A stretch of 38,181 nucleotides of DNA from DASYHS01 sp035998295. GTDB lineage: Bacteria > Pseudomonadota > Alphaproteobacteria > Azospirillales > Azospirillaceae. The notes under the pieces are model-generated. The model did no database searches. It was not told where the DNA came from and saw nothing but the letters and a program-made list of their open reading frames with translations. Location of the stretch: assembly GCF_035998295.1 (NCBI RefSeq), contig NZ_DASYHS010000154.1, positions 1-38,181 of the forward strand. The letters run 5' to 3'. Shown piece by piece: positions 22,591 through 30,685 of this stretch (position 1 is its first letter; the number at the start of each line of letters is the position of its first letter). The translations under genes were made by a program, and so were the position numbers.

Positions 22591-23790
22591 ATGACCGCGC
22601 CACAGCGAATCCCGGCGCCAGTCGACCCGGCCAAGCTACCCGGAAACCGGGTCGAGCTGGGCCGCAAGACACCGCTGCGACTCGACTGCGGCGTTTCGCT
22701 CGGCCCCTTCACGGTCGCCTACCGGACCTACGGGACGCTGAACGCCGACCGCTCGAACGCGGTGCTGGTATGCCACGCGCTCACCGGCGACCAGTTCGTC
22801 GCGGAACCCCATCCCGTGACCGGGAAACCCGGCTGGTGGGACCTGATGGTCGGCCCCGGGCGCCCGGTCGACACGGAGCGCTACTTCGTCGTCTGCGCCA
22901 ACGTGATCGGCGGCTGCATGGGCACGACCGGCCCCGGGGACGCCGACCCGGCCACCGGACGCCCCTACGGGCTCGCTTTTCCCGTGATCACGGTCGCCGA
23001 CATGGTGCGCGCCCAGGCGCTGCTGCTCGACCATCTCGGAATCGAGCGGCTGTTCTGCGTCATCGGCGGCTCGATGGGAGGCATGCAGGTGCTGCAATGG
23101 GCCGCCAGCTACCCCGAGCGCGTGTTCGCCGCCGTGCCGGTCGCGACCTCCTGGCGCCATTCCGCCCAGAACATCGCCTTCCACGAGGTCGGCCGCCAGG
23201 CGATCATGGCCGATCCGGACTGGTGCGGCGGCGACTACTACGGCCAGAACCGGCGCCCCCAGCGCGGCCTCGCCGTGGCGCGGATGGCGGCGCACGTGAC
23301 CTACCTGTCCGAAGCGGCGCTGCACCGGAAGTTCGGCCGCAACCTCCAGGATCGGAACCGGGTCACGTTCGGCTTCGACGCCGATTTCCAGGTCGAAAGC
23401 TATCTGCGCCACCAGGGCAGCACCTTCGTGGACCGGTTCGACGCCAACTCCTATCTCTACATCACGAGGGCGATGGACTATTTCGACCTCGCGGCCGAGC
23501 ATGACGGCGTGCTGGCCAACGCGTTCCGGTACCGCGGCAGGCCGACGCCGGTCCGCTTCTGCCTCGTCAGCTTCAGCAGCGACTGGCTGTTCCCGACATC
23601 CGAGAGCCGCGCCGTCGTCCATGCGCTCAACGCGGTCGCGGCGAATGTCAGCTTCGTCGAGATCTCCACCGACAAGGGCCACGACGCCTTCCTCCTGGAA
23701 GAGCCGGAGTTCTACGAGGTGATCCGCGGATTCCTCGACGGCTGCGCCGAGCACTACGGCCTGCGCCGCATCGCGGGACCGGTCTCGTGA
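22591..23790 (+). CDS. metX: Homoserine O-acetyltransferase
   Basis: MetX transfers an acyl group, normally acetyl from acetyl-CoA, to homoserine in methionine synthesis. The 399-residue alpha/beta-hydrolase-fold protein has the nucleophile S161 in GGSMGGMQ, the acidic residue D331 in SSDWLFP and the catalytic H364 in GHDAFLLE. The oxyanion-hole region is CHALTGDQF. Length and motifs are complete. Some members use succinyl-CoA instead, which sequence alone does not settle. ATG 22591 has GGAAAA upstream. The metW GTG overlaps its stop (GTGA). Confidence 0.94.
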   Translation: MTAPQRIPAPVDPAKLPGNRVELGRKTPLRLDCGVSLGPFTVAYRTYGTLNADRSNAVLVCHALTGDQFVAEPHPVTGKPGWWDLMVGPGRPVDTERYFVVCANVIGGCMGTTGPGDADPATGRPYGLAFPVITVADMVRAQALLLDHLGIERLFCVIGGSMGGMQVLQWAASYPERVFAAVPVATSWRHSAQNIAFHEVGRQAIMADPDWCGGDYYGQNRRPQRGLAVARMAAHVTYLSEAALHRKFGRNLQDRNRVTFGFDADFQVESYLRHQGSTFVDRFDANSYLYITRAMDYFDLAAEHDGVLANAFRYRGRPTPVRFCLVSFSSDWLFPTSESRAVVHALNAVAANVSFVEISTDKGHDAFLLEEPEFYEVIRGFLDGCAEHYGLRRIAGPVS

Positions 23791-24458
23791 GCCCGCTCGA
23801 CGTGCCGGCGCGCGGTGCGGGCCGCATCGCGCGCGCCGCGGCACCCGGAGCGCACGAGATCCGCGCCGACCTGCGCCTGATCGCCGAGATGGTCGAGCCG
23901 CGCTCGCGCGTGCTCGACGTCGGCTGCGGCGACGGCATGCTGCTGCAACACCTCGTGTCCCGAAAGGGCGTCGACGGCCGCGGCATCGAAATCAGCATGG
24001 ACGGCGTGCATCAATGCGTCAGCCGCGGCCTGTCGGTGATACAGGGCAATGCCGAAACGGACCTCGCCGACTATCCCGAGCGCGCCTTCGACTACGTCGT
24101 GCTGAGCCAGACCCTCCAGGCGATGCACCGCCCCCGCGAGATCCTGGCGCAACTCGTGCGCATCGGCCGAAGGGCGGTCGTCTCGTTCCCGAATTTCGGC
24201 TACTGGCGCGTGCGGATGGCGCTGCTGTGGACCGGGCGCATGCCCGTGACGCGGCGGCTCGGCTACGAGTGGTACGAAACGCCGAACATCCATCTCTGCA
24301 CGATCCGCGACTTCCAGATCCTGTGCCGCGAACTCGACATCCGCATCGAGCGTAGCGTGATCTTGGACCGGCACGGCAACCCGACGCGGCTCACCGCCGA
24401 TCCCTGGCGCGCGAACCTGTTCGGCGAACAAGGCATCTTCCTGCTGAGCGCCGGATAG
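23787..24458 (+). CDS. metW: Methionine biosynthesis protein MetW
   Basis: MetW is a SAM-methyltransferase-like protein found next to metX in many proteobacteria, where it assists homoserine acylation. The 223-residue product has VLDVGCGDGMLLQHL (about 43-57), GRGIEIS, VSRGLSVIQGNAETDL and DYVVLSQTLQAM. PNFGYWRVRMALLWTGRMP follows, a hallmark of the family. The start is GTG, overlapping metX by four bases, so the two are translationally coupled. The N-terminus is about 20 residues longer than usual; a downstream start is possible but lacks a ribosome site. Confidence 0.93.
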   Translation: MSPLDVPARGAGRIARAAAPGAHEIRADLRLIAEMVEPRSRVLDVGCGDGMLLQHLVSRKGVDGRGIEISMDGVHQCVSRGLSVIQGNAETDLADYPERAFDYVVLSQTLQAMHRPREILAQLVRIGRRAVVSFPNFGYWRVRMALLWTGRMPVTRRLGYEWYETPNIHLCTIRDFQILCRELDIRIERSVILDRHGNPTRLTADPWRANLFGEQGIFLLSAG

Positions 24459-24531
24459 TCCGGACGGTCCCGGAATGGCGGGCCCGGTTTCCCTGTTGAC
24501 CCCTGGGAACGCCACAGGAGGAAACGCCCCC

Positions 24532-25218
24532 ATGAAGAGGACCTTGCCGGCCTCGGCTCGTATGCTCGCGCTTGCCGCAGCAGGTGTGTCGGCCGTCGCC
24601 CTTTCGACCTTCCAGGCCGCGGCTCAGACGCCCGCGCTGCCGGCGCAGCCGCAGGCGGACGCCCCCGCTACGGCCCCGGGCGGGGCTCCGCTTCAGACGG
24701 CACCCCGGCCCGAAGACCGGATGGCTACCGACCCTCTCCCGGTGACGCCCGGCGCGGGCGGCGATACGCCGAGCCGCGAGATGACCGACATGGGCGACCC
24801 GGTCCGGCCCGGCACGCCCGACGCCTCCACGGCGCCCCACGATGCGCCGGCCGACCGCACCGGCGCGGGCGCGCAACAGAGCCTTGAGGCCGACACCGCC
24901 CTCCCGGCGGTCCCGCGCGAACCGGTCATCGAACGTGACGACGCCGAGCGGCTGGTGGGCCGGCCGGTGCTCGGCCCGGACGGTCGGGAACTCGGTACCG
25001 TACGCGACTTCGTGCTCGTCCAGCCCGACGGGATCGGCCATGTCGTCGTGGCACTGGAACAGCCCGGCGGCGGGGAGCGCCTGGTCGCCATCCCCGCCGA
25101 GCACATCGCCGCCGCCCAAGAGGCGATCGAGCTCGACGCCGGCGCGCCGGACGTGGCCGACGCGTTTCCGTTCGCCTACGGCCCCGGCACCGATGCCTTG
25201 ATCGGCGCCGACCGTTAG
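24532..25218 (+). CDS. Secreted PRC-barrel domain protein
   Basis: The 228-residue product has a signal peptide (residues 1-29, cleaved near FQAAA-QT). A Pro/Ala/Thr-rich disordered stretch follows to about residue 135, then a PRC-barrel domain (about 140-195: LVGRPVLGPDGRELGTVRD, HVVVALEQPGG, VAIPAEHI). PRC-barrel proteins of this exported type are common in alphaproteobacteria and of unknown function. The ATG has a full AGGAGG at 24516-24521, ten bases upstream. It is followed by a hairpin terminator. Confidence 0.85.
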   Translation: MKRTLPASARMLALAAAGVSAVALSTFQAAAQTPALPAQPQADAPATAPGGAPLQTAPRPEDRMATDPLPVTPGAGGDTPSREMTDMGDPVRPGTPDASTAPHDAPADRTGAGAQQSLEADTALPAVPREPVIERDDAERLVGRPVLGPDGRELGTVRDFVLVQPDGIGHVVVALEQPGGGERLVAIPAEHIAAAQEAIELDAGAPDVADAFPFAYGPGTDALIGADR

Positions 25219-25238
25219 GAGATGCTGCTGAAAAGCCG

Positions 25239-25263
25239 GCGTCGGACACATTTCCGACGCTTT
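25239..25263 (+). terminator. Rho-independent-like terminator after the PRC-barrel gene
   Basis: GCGTCGG (25239-25245) pairs perfectly with CCGACGC (25254-25260) around an 8-base loop, followed by TTT. It lies 20 bases after the stop. Confidence 0.65.
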
Positions 25264-25283
25264 GTCACGCAATTCTCGCCGGA

Positions 25284-25298
25284 CCCGATATAATCGGG
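25284..25298 (+). promoter_or_regulatory. Consensus -10 box inside a palindrome, upstream of desaturase
   Basis: A perfect TATAAT (25289-25294) sits within the inverted repeat CCCGAT-ATA-ATCGGG (25284-25298). TTGTCA at 25262-25267 is the nearest -35-like hexamer, but the spacing is 21 bases. A repressor or activator bound to the palindrome would cover the -10 element. Transcription would start near 25301, about 66 bases before the start codon. Confidence 0.5.
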
Positions 25299-25366
25299 GC
25301 ACCGACGATGTACGTCCGTACGCTCGGCAGCACCCGACACACGGACACGGAAAGACCGAGAGAACC

Positions 25367-26416
25367 TTGCCCGACCAGGAACCGAAGACCGAGAACGCGC
25401 ACACGCGACGAGAAGACGGGCGGATTTGGGGCGAACGGCTTGCGCCCTACAAGCATCCCGACCGCCTACGGAGCCTCCGCCAGATCGGCACGACGCTGGC
25501 CTGCCTCGCAGCCCTCGTCGCGCTGATGGGGATCAGTCTCGAGAATGCCTATTGGCTGAGCCTGATCCTGGCCGTCCCGACGGCTTTCTTCCTCGTCCGC
25601 GCCTTCATCGTGCAGCACGATTGCGGCCATGGCAGCTTCTTCCGCTCCCGCCGGGCCAACGACTGGCTCGGACGCTGCCTCGGCGTGCTGACGTTGACGC
25701 CTTACGCCTACTGGCAGCGCGATCATGCCGTCCATCACGCCACCTCCGGCGACCTCGACCGGCGGGGCGTCGGCGATATCGATACGCTGACCGTGCGCGA
25801 GTACTTGGCGCGGTCCCGCTGGGGGCGCCTCCAATACCGGCTCTACCGGCACCCGGCCGTCCTGTTCGGGATCGGACCGGTCTTCCTGTTTTTCGTGAAG
25901 CACCGGCTGGCGCTGGGCCACTGGCGCCGGGACCGGCGGGCCTGGATCAGCGTAATGACCACGAATGCCGCCATCGCGGTGGCGTTCGCAGCGGCGGCGC
26001 TGGTTTTCGGGGCTGGCGCAGTGGCGATGGTCTGGGTTCCGGTAATGGTGCTCGCCTCTACGATCGGCATCTGGCTGTTCTACGTGCAGCACCAGTTCGA
26101 CGACGTCTACTGGAGGCGCAGGGTGGAATGGGATTTCCACGAGGCGGCCATGGAGGGCTGCTCGCTCTACGACCTGCCGCCCTGGCTGCACTGGCTGACG
26201 GGCTGGATCGGGTATCACCACGTCCACCATCTTTCCTCCAAGATCCCCAACTACAGGCTGCGCGACTGCCACGCCGCCATTCGGGACCTCCAGCGGGCGC
26301 GCCGCCTCGGGCTGTCGGAAAGCCTGCGAACGGTCGGCCTCGCGCTGTGGGACGAGGACAACGGCCGGATGATCGGCTTTGGCGACCTCCGGGCCAGGAT
26401 GGCGCCGGCAGCCTGA
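25367..26416 (+). CDS. Membrane fatty acid desaturase
   Basis: The 349-residue product is a membrane di-iron desaturase. All three histidine boxes are present: H84-DCGH, H120-AVHH, and HHVHH in IGYHHVHHLSSKIPNY near residue 285. Hydrophobic segments near 43-80, 100-115 and 200-240 give the usual four-helix arrangement. The family (FA_desaturase, omega-3/omega-6 or delta-12 type) introduces a double bond into acyl chains of membrane lipids; position and substrate are not readable. I chose TTG 25367 (GAGAG nearby), since the upstream open frame covers the promoter. It converges with a TetR gene 28 bases away. Confidence 0.88.
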   Translation: MPDQEPKTENAHTRREDGRIWGERLAPYKHPDRLRSLRQIGTTLACLAALVALMGISLENAYWLSLILAVPTAFFLVRAFIVQHDCGHGSFFRSRRANDWLGRCLGVLTLTPYAYWQRDHAVHHATSGDLDRRGVGDIDTLTVREYLARSRWGRLQYRLYRHPAVLFGIGPVFLFFVKHRLALGHWRRDRRAWISVMTTNAAIAVAFAAAALVFGAGAVAMVWVPVMVLASTIGIWLFYVQHQFDDVYWRRRVEWDFHEAAMEGCSLYDLPPWLHWLTGWIGYHHVHHLSSKIPNYRLRDCHAAIRDLQRARRLGLSESLRTVGLALWDEDNGRMIGFGDLRARMAPAA

Positions 26417-26443
26417 GGCAGCCTTCCGTACGCCCCTGACCCC

Positions 26444-27034
26444 TCACGCCTCTCCCGGAGGGTTCGGCGGCGTCGGCTCGAGGACGACCGACACGAAGTG
26501 TCTCAGGCTGTCCCCGACGAAGTCCTCCACGCTTGCCCGGGGATCGAAGCTCCACCAGAGCAGCGCCCCCTGCCATTGGGAGGCCATCAGCAGCCCGATC
26601 CCGTGCGGGGCGCGGGGAGAGCCGGAGAAGCAGTCGTCGAGGGCGGCCGACAAAGCCTCTCTCCAGGCAGTGCCGCGCGCCCGCAGAACCGGGTCGCGGA
26701 GATCTTCGCGCAGGATGAGCAGCCCCTCCGCGTAGGACTCGATCCCCCCATAGTCCTTCGACAGTCCCACCAGAAGAGCGACGGCTCCCTCCGGGGTCCT
26801 CGGGACCGCGGCCGCCAGCCGGGCGGTCTTCCCGTCCAGCAGGTCCCAGGCATGCAGCAGGACGCTTTGCCGGAGCGCGGCCTTGTTCCCGAAGCGCTGG
26901 ACGAGCGTCGCACCGGACAGGCCGCAAGCATTGGCCAAGCCGGCAAAAGTCAGCGCTTCGGGTCCCCGCTCGTGCATGAGCGCCAGTGCAGCCTCCAGAA
27001 CCTCCTCGTCAGTCAGCGTCTTTGGCCGGGGCAT
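26444..27034 (-). CDS. TetR-family transcriptional regulator
   Basis: The 196-residue product has an N-terminal TetR helix-turn-helix (about residues 8-55: LEAALALMHERGPEALTFAG, GLSGATLVQRFGNKAALRQS). Its all-helical C-terminal ligand domain has variable sequence, including WWSFDP, so the ligand is unknown. It is divergent from the SDR/EamA pair with a 90-base AT-rich gap, so it most likely represses that pair and itself. Confidence 0.9.
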   Translation of the reverse strand: MPRPKTLTDEEVLEAALALMHERGPEALTFAGLANACGLSGATLVQRFGNKAALRQSVLLHAWDLLDGKTARLAAAVPRTPEGAVALLVGLSKDYGGIESYAEGLLILREDLRDPVLRARGTAWREALSAALDDCFSGSPRAPHGIGLLMASQWQGALLWWSFDPRASVEDFVGDSLRHFVSVVLEPTPPNPPGEA

Positions 27035-27124
27035 CTTGACATTTCCCTATAACCGAATGAACGTTTATATATAACCCGCTCGTCGGACGATAGCCCGTTG
27101 CGGGGAATGGCTCGGAGGAAATCG
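27035..27124. promoter_or_regulatory. Divergent tetR / SDR promoter-operator region
   Basis: The gap is strongly AT-rich at 27036-27075. It contains a 10-bp perfect palindrome TTATATATAA (27065-27074), AACGTT (27060-27065) and a direct repeat of TATAACC (27048-27054 and 27070-27076), any of which could be the TetR operator. TTGACA at 27036-27041 is at an unsuitable spacing for a clear -10. GGAGG at 27114-27118 is the SDR ribosome site. Confidence 0.55.
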
Positions 27125-28033
27125 ATGGCGCTTGAAGGAAAAGTCGCCCTGGTCGCCGGTGGAACGCGGGGGGCGGGACGCGGAATCGCGGTGGAGCTCG
27201 GCGCCGCCGGGGCCACCGTCTACGTGACCGGGCGGTCGACCCGCGGCCGGCCGTCGGAGTACGCCCGACCGGAGACCATCGAGGAGACGGCGGAACTGGT
27301 TTCGGCCGCCGGGGGCAAGGGCATCGCGGTCCGGGTGGACCACCTCGTAGCCGACGAGGTGCGTGAACTGGTCGCGCGCATCCGTGCCGAAGAGGGACGC
27401 CTCGACATCCTCGTGAACGACATCTGGGGCGGAGAAACGCTGTTCGAGTGGAACAAGCCGGTCTGGGGCCACGATCTCCAGAACGGCCTCCGCCTGCTGC
27501 GGCTCGGCATCGACACGCATCTGATCACCGCGCATCACGCCCTTCCGCTGATGATAGAGCGTCCGGGAGGCCTGCTGGTGGAAGTGACGGACGGCACGGC
27601 GGAATACAACGCCGATCATTACCGCCTCTCGCCCTTCTACGACCTTGCCAAGGTGGCGGTGAACCGCATGGCCTGGGCGCACGCCAAGGACCTGGCGCCG
27701 CATGGCGCGACCTCGGTTTCCCTCACTCCGGGCTGGCTGCGCTCGGAAATGATGCTGGAGGCTTTCGGGGTCGCGGAGGAGAACTGGCGCGACGCGACTG
27801 CCGAGGTGCCCCATTTCGTCATCTCCGAAACTCCGCGTTTCGTCGGCCGCGCGGTGGCGGCGCTCGCCTGCGACCCGGATCGGGCGCGCTGGAACGGCCA
27901 GTCTCTTTCCAGTGGCGGCTTGGCGAAGGTCTACGGTTTCACCGATCTCGACGGCTCCCGTCCCGACGCTTGGCGCTATGTCCCCGAGGTGCAGGAGGCC
28001 GGCAGGCCGGCCGACGCGACCGGCTACCGCTGA
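27125..28033 (+). CDS. Short-chain dehydrogenase/reductase
   Basis: The 302-residue product is a classical-type SDR. The nucleotide-binding GGTRGAGRG is at about 12-20 and the catalytic Y172-x3-K176 in FYDLAK. The usual catalytic Ser position appears to be T155 in LVEVTDGT, an unusual but tolerable change. A long insertion around 100-130 (DIWGGETLFEWNKPVWGHDL) is typical of DHRS1-like SDRs. The substrate is unknown. ATG 27125 has GGAGG six bases upstream. It is coupled to the transporter by TGATG and is likely controlled by the divergent TetR protein. Confidence 0.88.
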   Translation: MALEGKVALVAGGTRGAGRGIAVELGAAGATVYVTGRSTRGRPSEYARPETIEETAELVSAAGGKGIAVRVDHLVADEVRELVARIRAEEGRLDILVNDIWGGETLFEWNKPVWGHDLQNGLRLLRLGIDTHLITAHHALPLMIERPGGLLVEVTDGTAEYNADHYRLSPFYDLAKVAVNRMAWAHAKDLAPHGATSVSLTPGWLRSEMMLEAFGVAEENWRDATAEVPHFVISETPRFVGRAVAALACDPDRARWNGQSLSSGGLAKVYGFTDLDGSRPDAWRYVPEVQEAGRPADATGYR

Positions 28034-28935
28034 TGCGCCGCGATCCGGCCGGGACGCCGACGACATGGTCGCGGCCCTCGCCGCCGGCCATGGGCATCGC
28101 TCTGATGAGCGCAGCCATGCTCACCATCCCGGTCGTCGACGGGTTGGCGAAACATCTGAGCGCCGCCCATTCCCCGCTCATGATCGGCTGGGCGCGCTAT
28201 GCGGTAGCCTGCGCGATCACGCTGCCCATCGCGGCGGCTCTGCACGGACCACGCCTCCTCCGCATGGAAAGGCCGGTGTCGCACCTTCTGAGAACCCTGT
28301 GCCTGGTCGCCGCAATGACGCTCTATTTCCTCGCGATCGCCCGGGCACCTCTGGCGACGGCGGCGGGAGCCTATTTCATCGGACCGGTCGTGGCCGCAGG
28401 GCTCTCCGTGTTCCTGCTCGGCGAACGCATGACACGCCGCAAGTCGCTGAGCCTCGCGCTGGGCCTCCTTGGGGCAATCGTCATCCTACGGCCCGGCACA
28501 TCGACGGAGCCGGGCGTCCTGCTCGCGCTCGGCGCGGGCGTCTTCTTCGCATTCTACCTGATCGCAACGCGCCGGGCTGCGCAGGCGGACGATCCCGTGA
28601 AGACCCTCACGTTCCAATGCACCGTCGGCGCCGTGCTCCTGACGCCGCAGGCCGTGCTCTACTGGTCCGCGCCGGCATGGAGCGAACTCGTCCTCTTCGC
28701 CGGCCTCGGCCTCTTCTCCATCCTCAGCCACTTCCTGTCCATCGTCGCCTTCCGCTTCGCCGACGCGTCCACGCTGGCGCCGCTCGTGTACGTGGAGCTG
28801 ATTGGCGTAGCTCTCGTCGGCTATCTTGCCTTCGGAGAGGTTCCGGGTATTCCGATCCTCGTCGGTGCGGGCTTCATCGCCGCCGCCGGCCTGGTCTCGC
28901 TTGCGTGGCGGGACCGGAGGTCTCCCGGCGCATAG
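28033..28935 (+). CDS. EamA/DMT-family transporter
   Basis: The 300-residue product has ten predicted hydrophobic segments and two EamA repeats (about 20-150 and 160-295). Typical signs are the acidic/Lys pair VVDGLAKHL in helix 1, YFLAIARAPLATAAGAYFIGPV and its counterpart AFRFADASTLAPLVYVELIG in the second half, and LLGERMTRRKSL after helix 4. DMT proteins export amino acids, metabolites or drugs; the substrate is not readable. Its ATG overlaps the SDR stop by one base. Confidence 0.88.
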   Translation: MRRDPAGTPTTWSRPSPPAMGIALMSAAMLTIPVVDGLAKHLSAAHSPLMIGWARYAVACAITLPIAAALHGPRLLRMERPVSHLLRTLCLVAAMTLYFLAIARAPLATAAGAYFIGPVVAAGLSVFLLGERMTRRKSLSLALGLLGAIVILRPGTSTEPGVLLALGAGVFFAFYLIATRRAAQADDPVKTLTFQCTVGAVLLTPQAVLYWSAPAWSELVLFAGLGLFSILSHFLSIVAFRFADASTLAPLVYVELIGVALVGYLAFGEVPGIPILVGAGFIAAAGLVSLAWRDRRSPGA

Positions 28936-28949
28936 GCCGGCTGCCGGCC
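28935..28949. terminator. Palindrome between convergent genes
   Basis: GGCCGGC-T-GCCGGCC is a perfect 7-bp inverted repeat within the 22-base gap between two convergent stops, and might end transcription from both sides. No T-run follows and the loop is one base, so it is a weak call. Confidence 0.3.
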
Positions 28950-28957
28950 CGGACCGG

Positions 28958-29764
28958 TCACGACCCGCTGCCCCCGTCATGAATGGCCGCCGCCGCACCG
29001 GCCCATCCCTCATCCTCTCTTCCGAGCGAGGGCCGCACGGCGCCGGCACCCGTGGGCAGCGGCACGATCAGGCGCCGTTGGCGGACGCGCTGCGCCTTGC
29101 GCGGCATGCCCGCATAGATCTGCTTGCTCGCCTCCACCAGATAGACCCCGGCGAACGCCTTGAACCAGCGCTCGCCCACCTCCTCCCAGGCCGGTGCGGA
29201 ACCGAGCAGGACGCGCGACTTCACCGGCGGAATGAACAGCGCCCGGCGCGTCCGCTCGGGAACGAACATGTTTTCCCGAAGCGTGTGCTTGAGCTGCGAG
29301 GGCGAATAGGGCGAGCCGTGGCCGAACGGCGTCCGGTCGATCCGCGCCCAGATGCCGCGACGGTTCGGCACCACCGTCAGCAGCCGCCCGCCGCCCGCGA
29401 GCACGCGCCAGATCTCGCGCATCATCGGCTTGAGCTGCTCGGTGAATTCCAGCCCGTGGACGAGAAGGACGCGATCCACCGACATGTCCGGGAACGGCAG
29501 CTCGGCCTCGTCGGCAAGGCAGGTGATGCTGGGCCCTTCCGGGGGCCAGTATTCGACCCCTTGCGAGGCGGGCATGATCGACATCACCCGCTCGGCCTCG
29601 CCGCGGAACGGGCGTAGATAGGGCGTGGCATAGCCGATGCCCAGCACGATCTGCCCACGCAGGTCGGGCCATACCTCGCGCACGCGGCGGCGGATCATCC
29701 GCCTCGCCACTTGGCCGAGGCCGCTGTCGTAGAAGTCCCTCAGATCGATGGCGTCGTGGAACAT
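28958..29764 (-). CDS. SAM-methyltransferase-like protein, divergent from gloB
   Basis: The 268-residue product keeps the methyltransferase 11 layout, but motif I is IVLGIGYATPYLRPF (about 37-51) rather than GxGxG, so SAM binding is uncertain. Later motifs are clear: CLADEAELPFPDMSVDRVLLVHGLE and IWRVLAGGGRLLTVVPNR. The C-terminal region has RRALFIPP, and WFKAFAGVYLVEASKQIYAG. I recall this protein commonly lying divergent from gloB in alphaproteobacteria; the role is not known. ATG 29764 has AGGGTG upstream; a GTG at 29770 is possible. Confidence 0.8.
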   Translation of the reverse strand: MFHDAIDLRDFYDSGLGQVARRMIRRRVREVWPDLRGQIVLGIGYATPYLRPFRGEAERVMSIMPASQGVEYWPPEGPSITCLADEAELPFPDMSVDRVLLVHGLEFTEQLKPMMREIWRVLAGGGRLLTVVPNRRGIWARIDRTPFGHGSPYSPSQLKHTLRENMFVPERTRRALFIPPVKSRVLLGSAPAWEEVGERWFKAFAGVYLVEASKQIYAGMPRKAQRVRQRRLIVPLPTGAGAVRPSLGREDEGWAGAAAAIHDGGSGS

Positions 29765-29848
29765 GGGCACACCCTAGCACGAAATCGCACGACTTCGCAT
29801 CCGGCGGGGCGCGGGGATGGGCATGGGGGCCGGCATGGAGGCGGAGTG

Positions 29849-29877
29849 TTGGACACCTGCTCCGCTTCGGGTAGTCT
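29849..29877 (+). promoter_or_regulatory. Promoter of gloB, close to the start codon
   Basis: TTGGAC (29849-29854) and TAGTCT (29872-29877) are separated by 17 bases. The -10 ends only seven bases before the ATG at 29885, and no ribosome site is visible, so the gloB mRNA may be leaderless. Confidence 0.5.
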
Positions 29878-29884
29878 CGCGACT

Positions 29885-30649
29885 ATGGACATTCATCTGA
29901 TCCCCGCCCTTTCGGACAACTATGTCTACCTGTTCCGTGATCCGGCGACGGGCAAGGTCGGCGTCGTCGATCCGTCCGAGGCGGCCCCGGTCGCGGCGGA
30001 GCTCGACCGCCGCGGCTGGTCGCTCGACGTCATCTTCAACACCCATCACCATCCCGACCACATAGGCGGCAATGACGGCCTCGTGCAGCGCTACGGCTGC
30101 CGGATCGTCGGCCCTCTGGCGGAACGCGAACGCATCGCTGGCCTCGATGTGCTGCTCGACGACGGCGACACCTGGCGCTTCGGCGACCAGGAGGTACGCT
30201 GCCTGGCGGTGCCCGGCCACACCCGCGGGCACGTGGCCTTCTGGTTTCCCGAGAGCTCGGCCCTGTTTTGCGGCGATACGCTGTTCGCGATGGGCTGCGG
30301 GCGACTGTTCGAAGGAACGCCCGAGCAGATGTGGTGCTCGCTCGGCACTCTGCGCGCGCTGCCGCCGGATACCCGCGTCTATTGCGGCCACGAGTACACG
30401 CTGTCGAACGCACGTTTCGCCGCCACGGTCGAGCCGGACAACCCCGCGGTTGCCGATCGGCTGGCCGAGGTCGAAGCCGCGCGCGCGGCCGGCCGGCCGA
30501 CCGTTCCCACCACGATCGACGCCGAAAGAGCCGCAAACCCGTTCCTGCGCGCCGACGAGCCGGCGCTCGGCGCGGCCCTCGGGATGGGCGACGCCGGAGC
30601 CGTGGCGGTTTTCGCCGAGTTGCGCCGGCGAAAGGACGCGTTTCGCTGA
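29885..30649 (+). CDS. gloB: Hydroxyacylglutathione hydrolase (glyoxalase II)
   Basis: GloB hydrolyses S-lactoylglutathione to lactate and glutathione, the last step of methylglyoxal detoxification, in the cytoplasm. The 254-residue length is standard. The metallo-beta-lactamase metal motif is H54-x-H56-x-D58-H59 (THHHPDH). VPGHTRGHVAFW, CGDTLFAMGCGR and the later YCGHEYTLSNARFA supply the other ligands and glutathione site. It starts the gloB-GST-cupin series on the plus strand. Confidence 0.94.
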   Translation: MDIHLIPALSDNYVYLFRDPATGKVGVVDPSEAAPVAAELDRRGWSLDVIFNTHHHPDHIGGNDGLVQRYGCRIVGPLAERERIAGLDVLLDDGDTWRFGDQEVRCLAVPGHTRGHVAFWFPESSALFCGDTLFAMGCGRLFEGTPEQMWCSLGTLRALPPDTRVYCGHEYTLSNARFAATVEPDNPAVADRLAEVEAARAAGRPTVPTTIDAERAANPFLRADEPALGAALGMGDAGAVAVFAELRRRKDAFR

Positions 30650-30685
30650 CGGCGCCGGAAGGGCCGGAAGGATGGAAGGACGACC

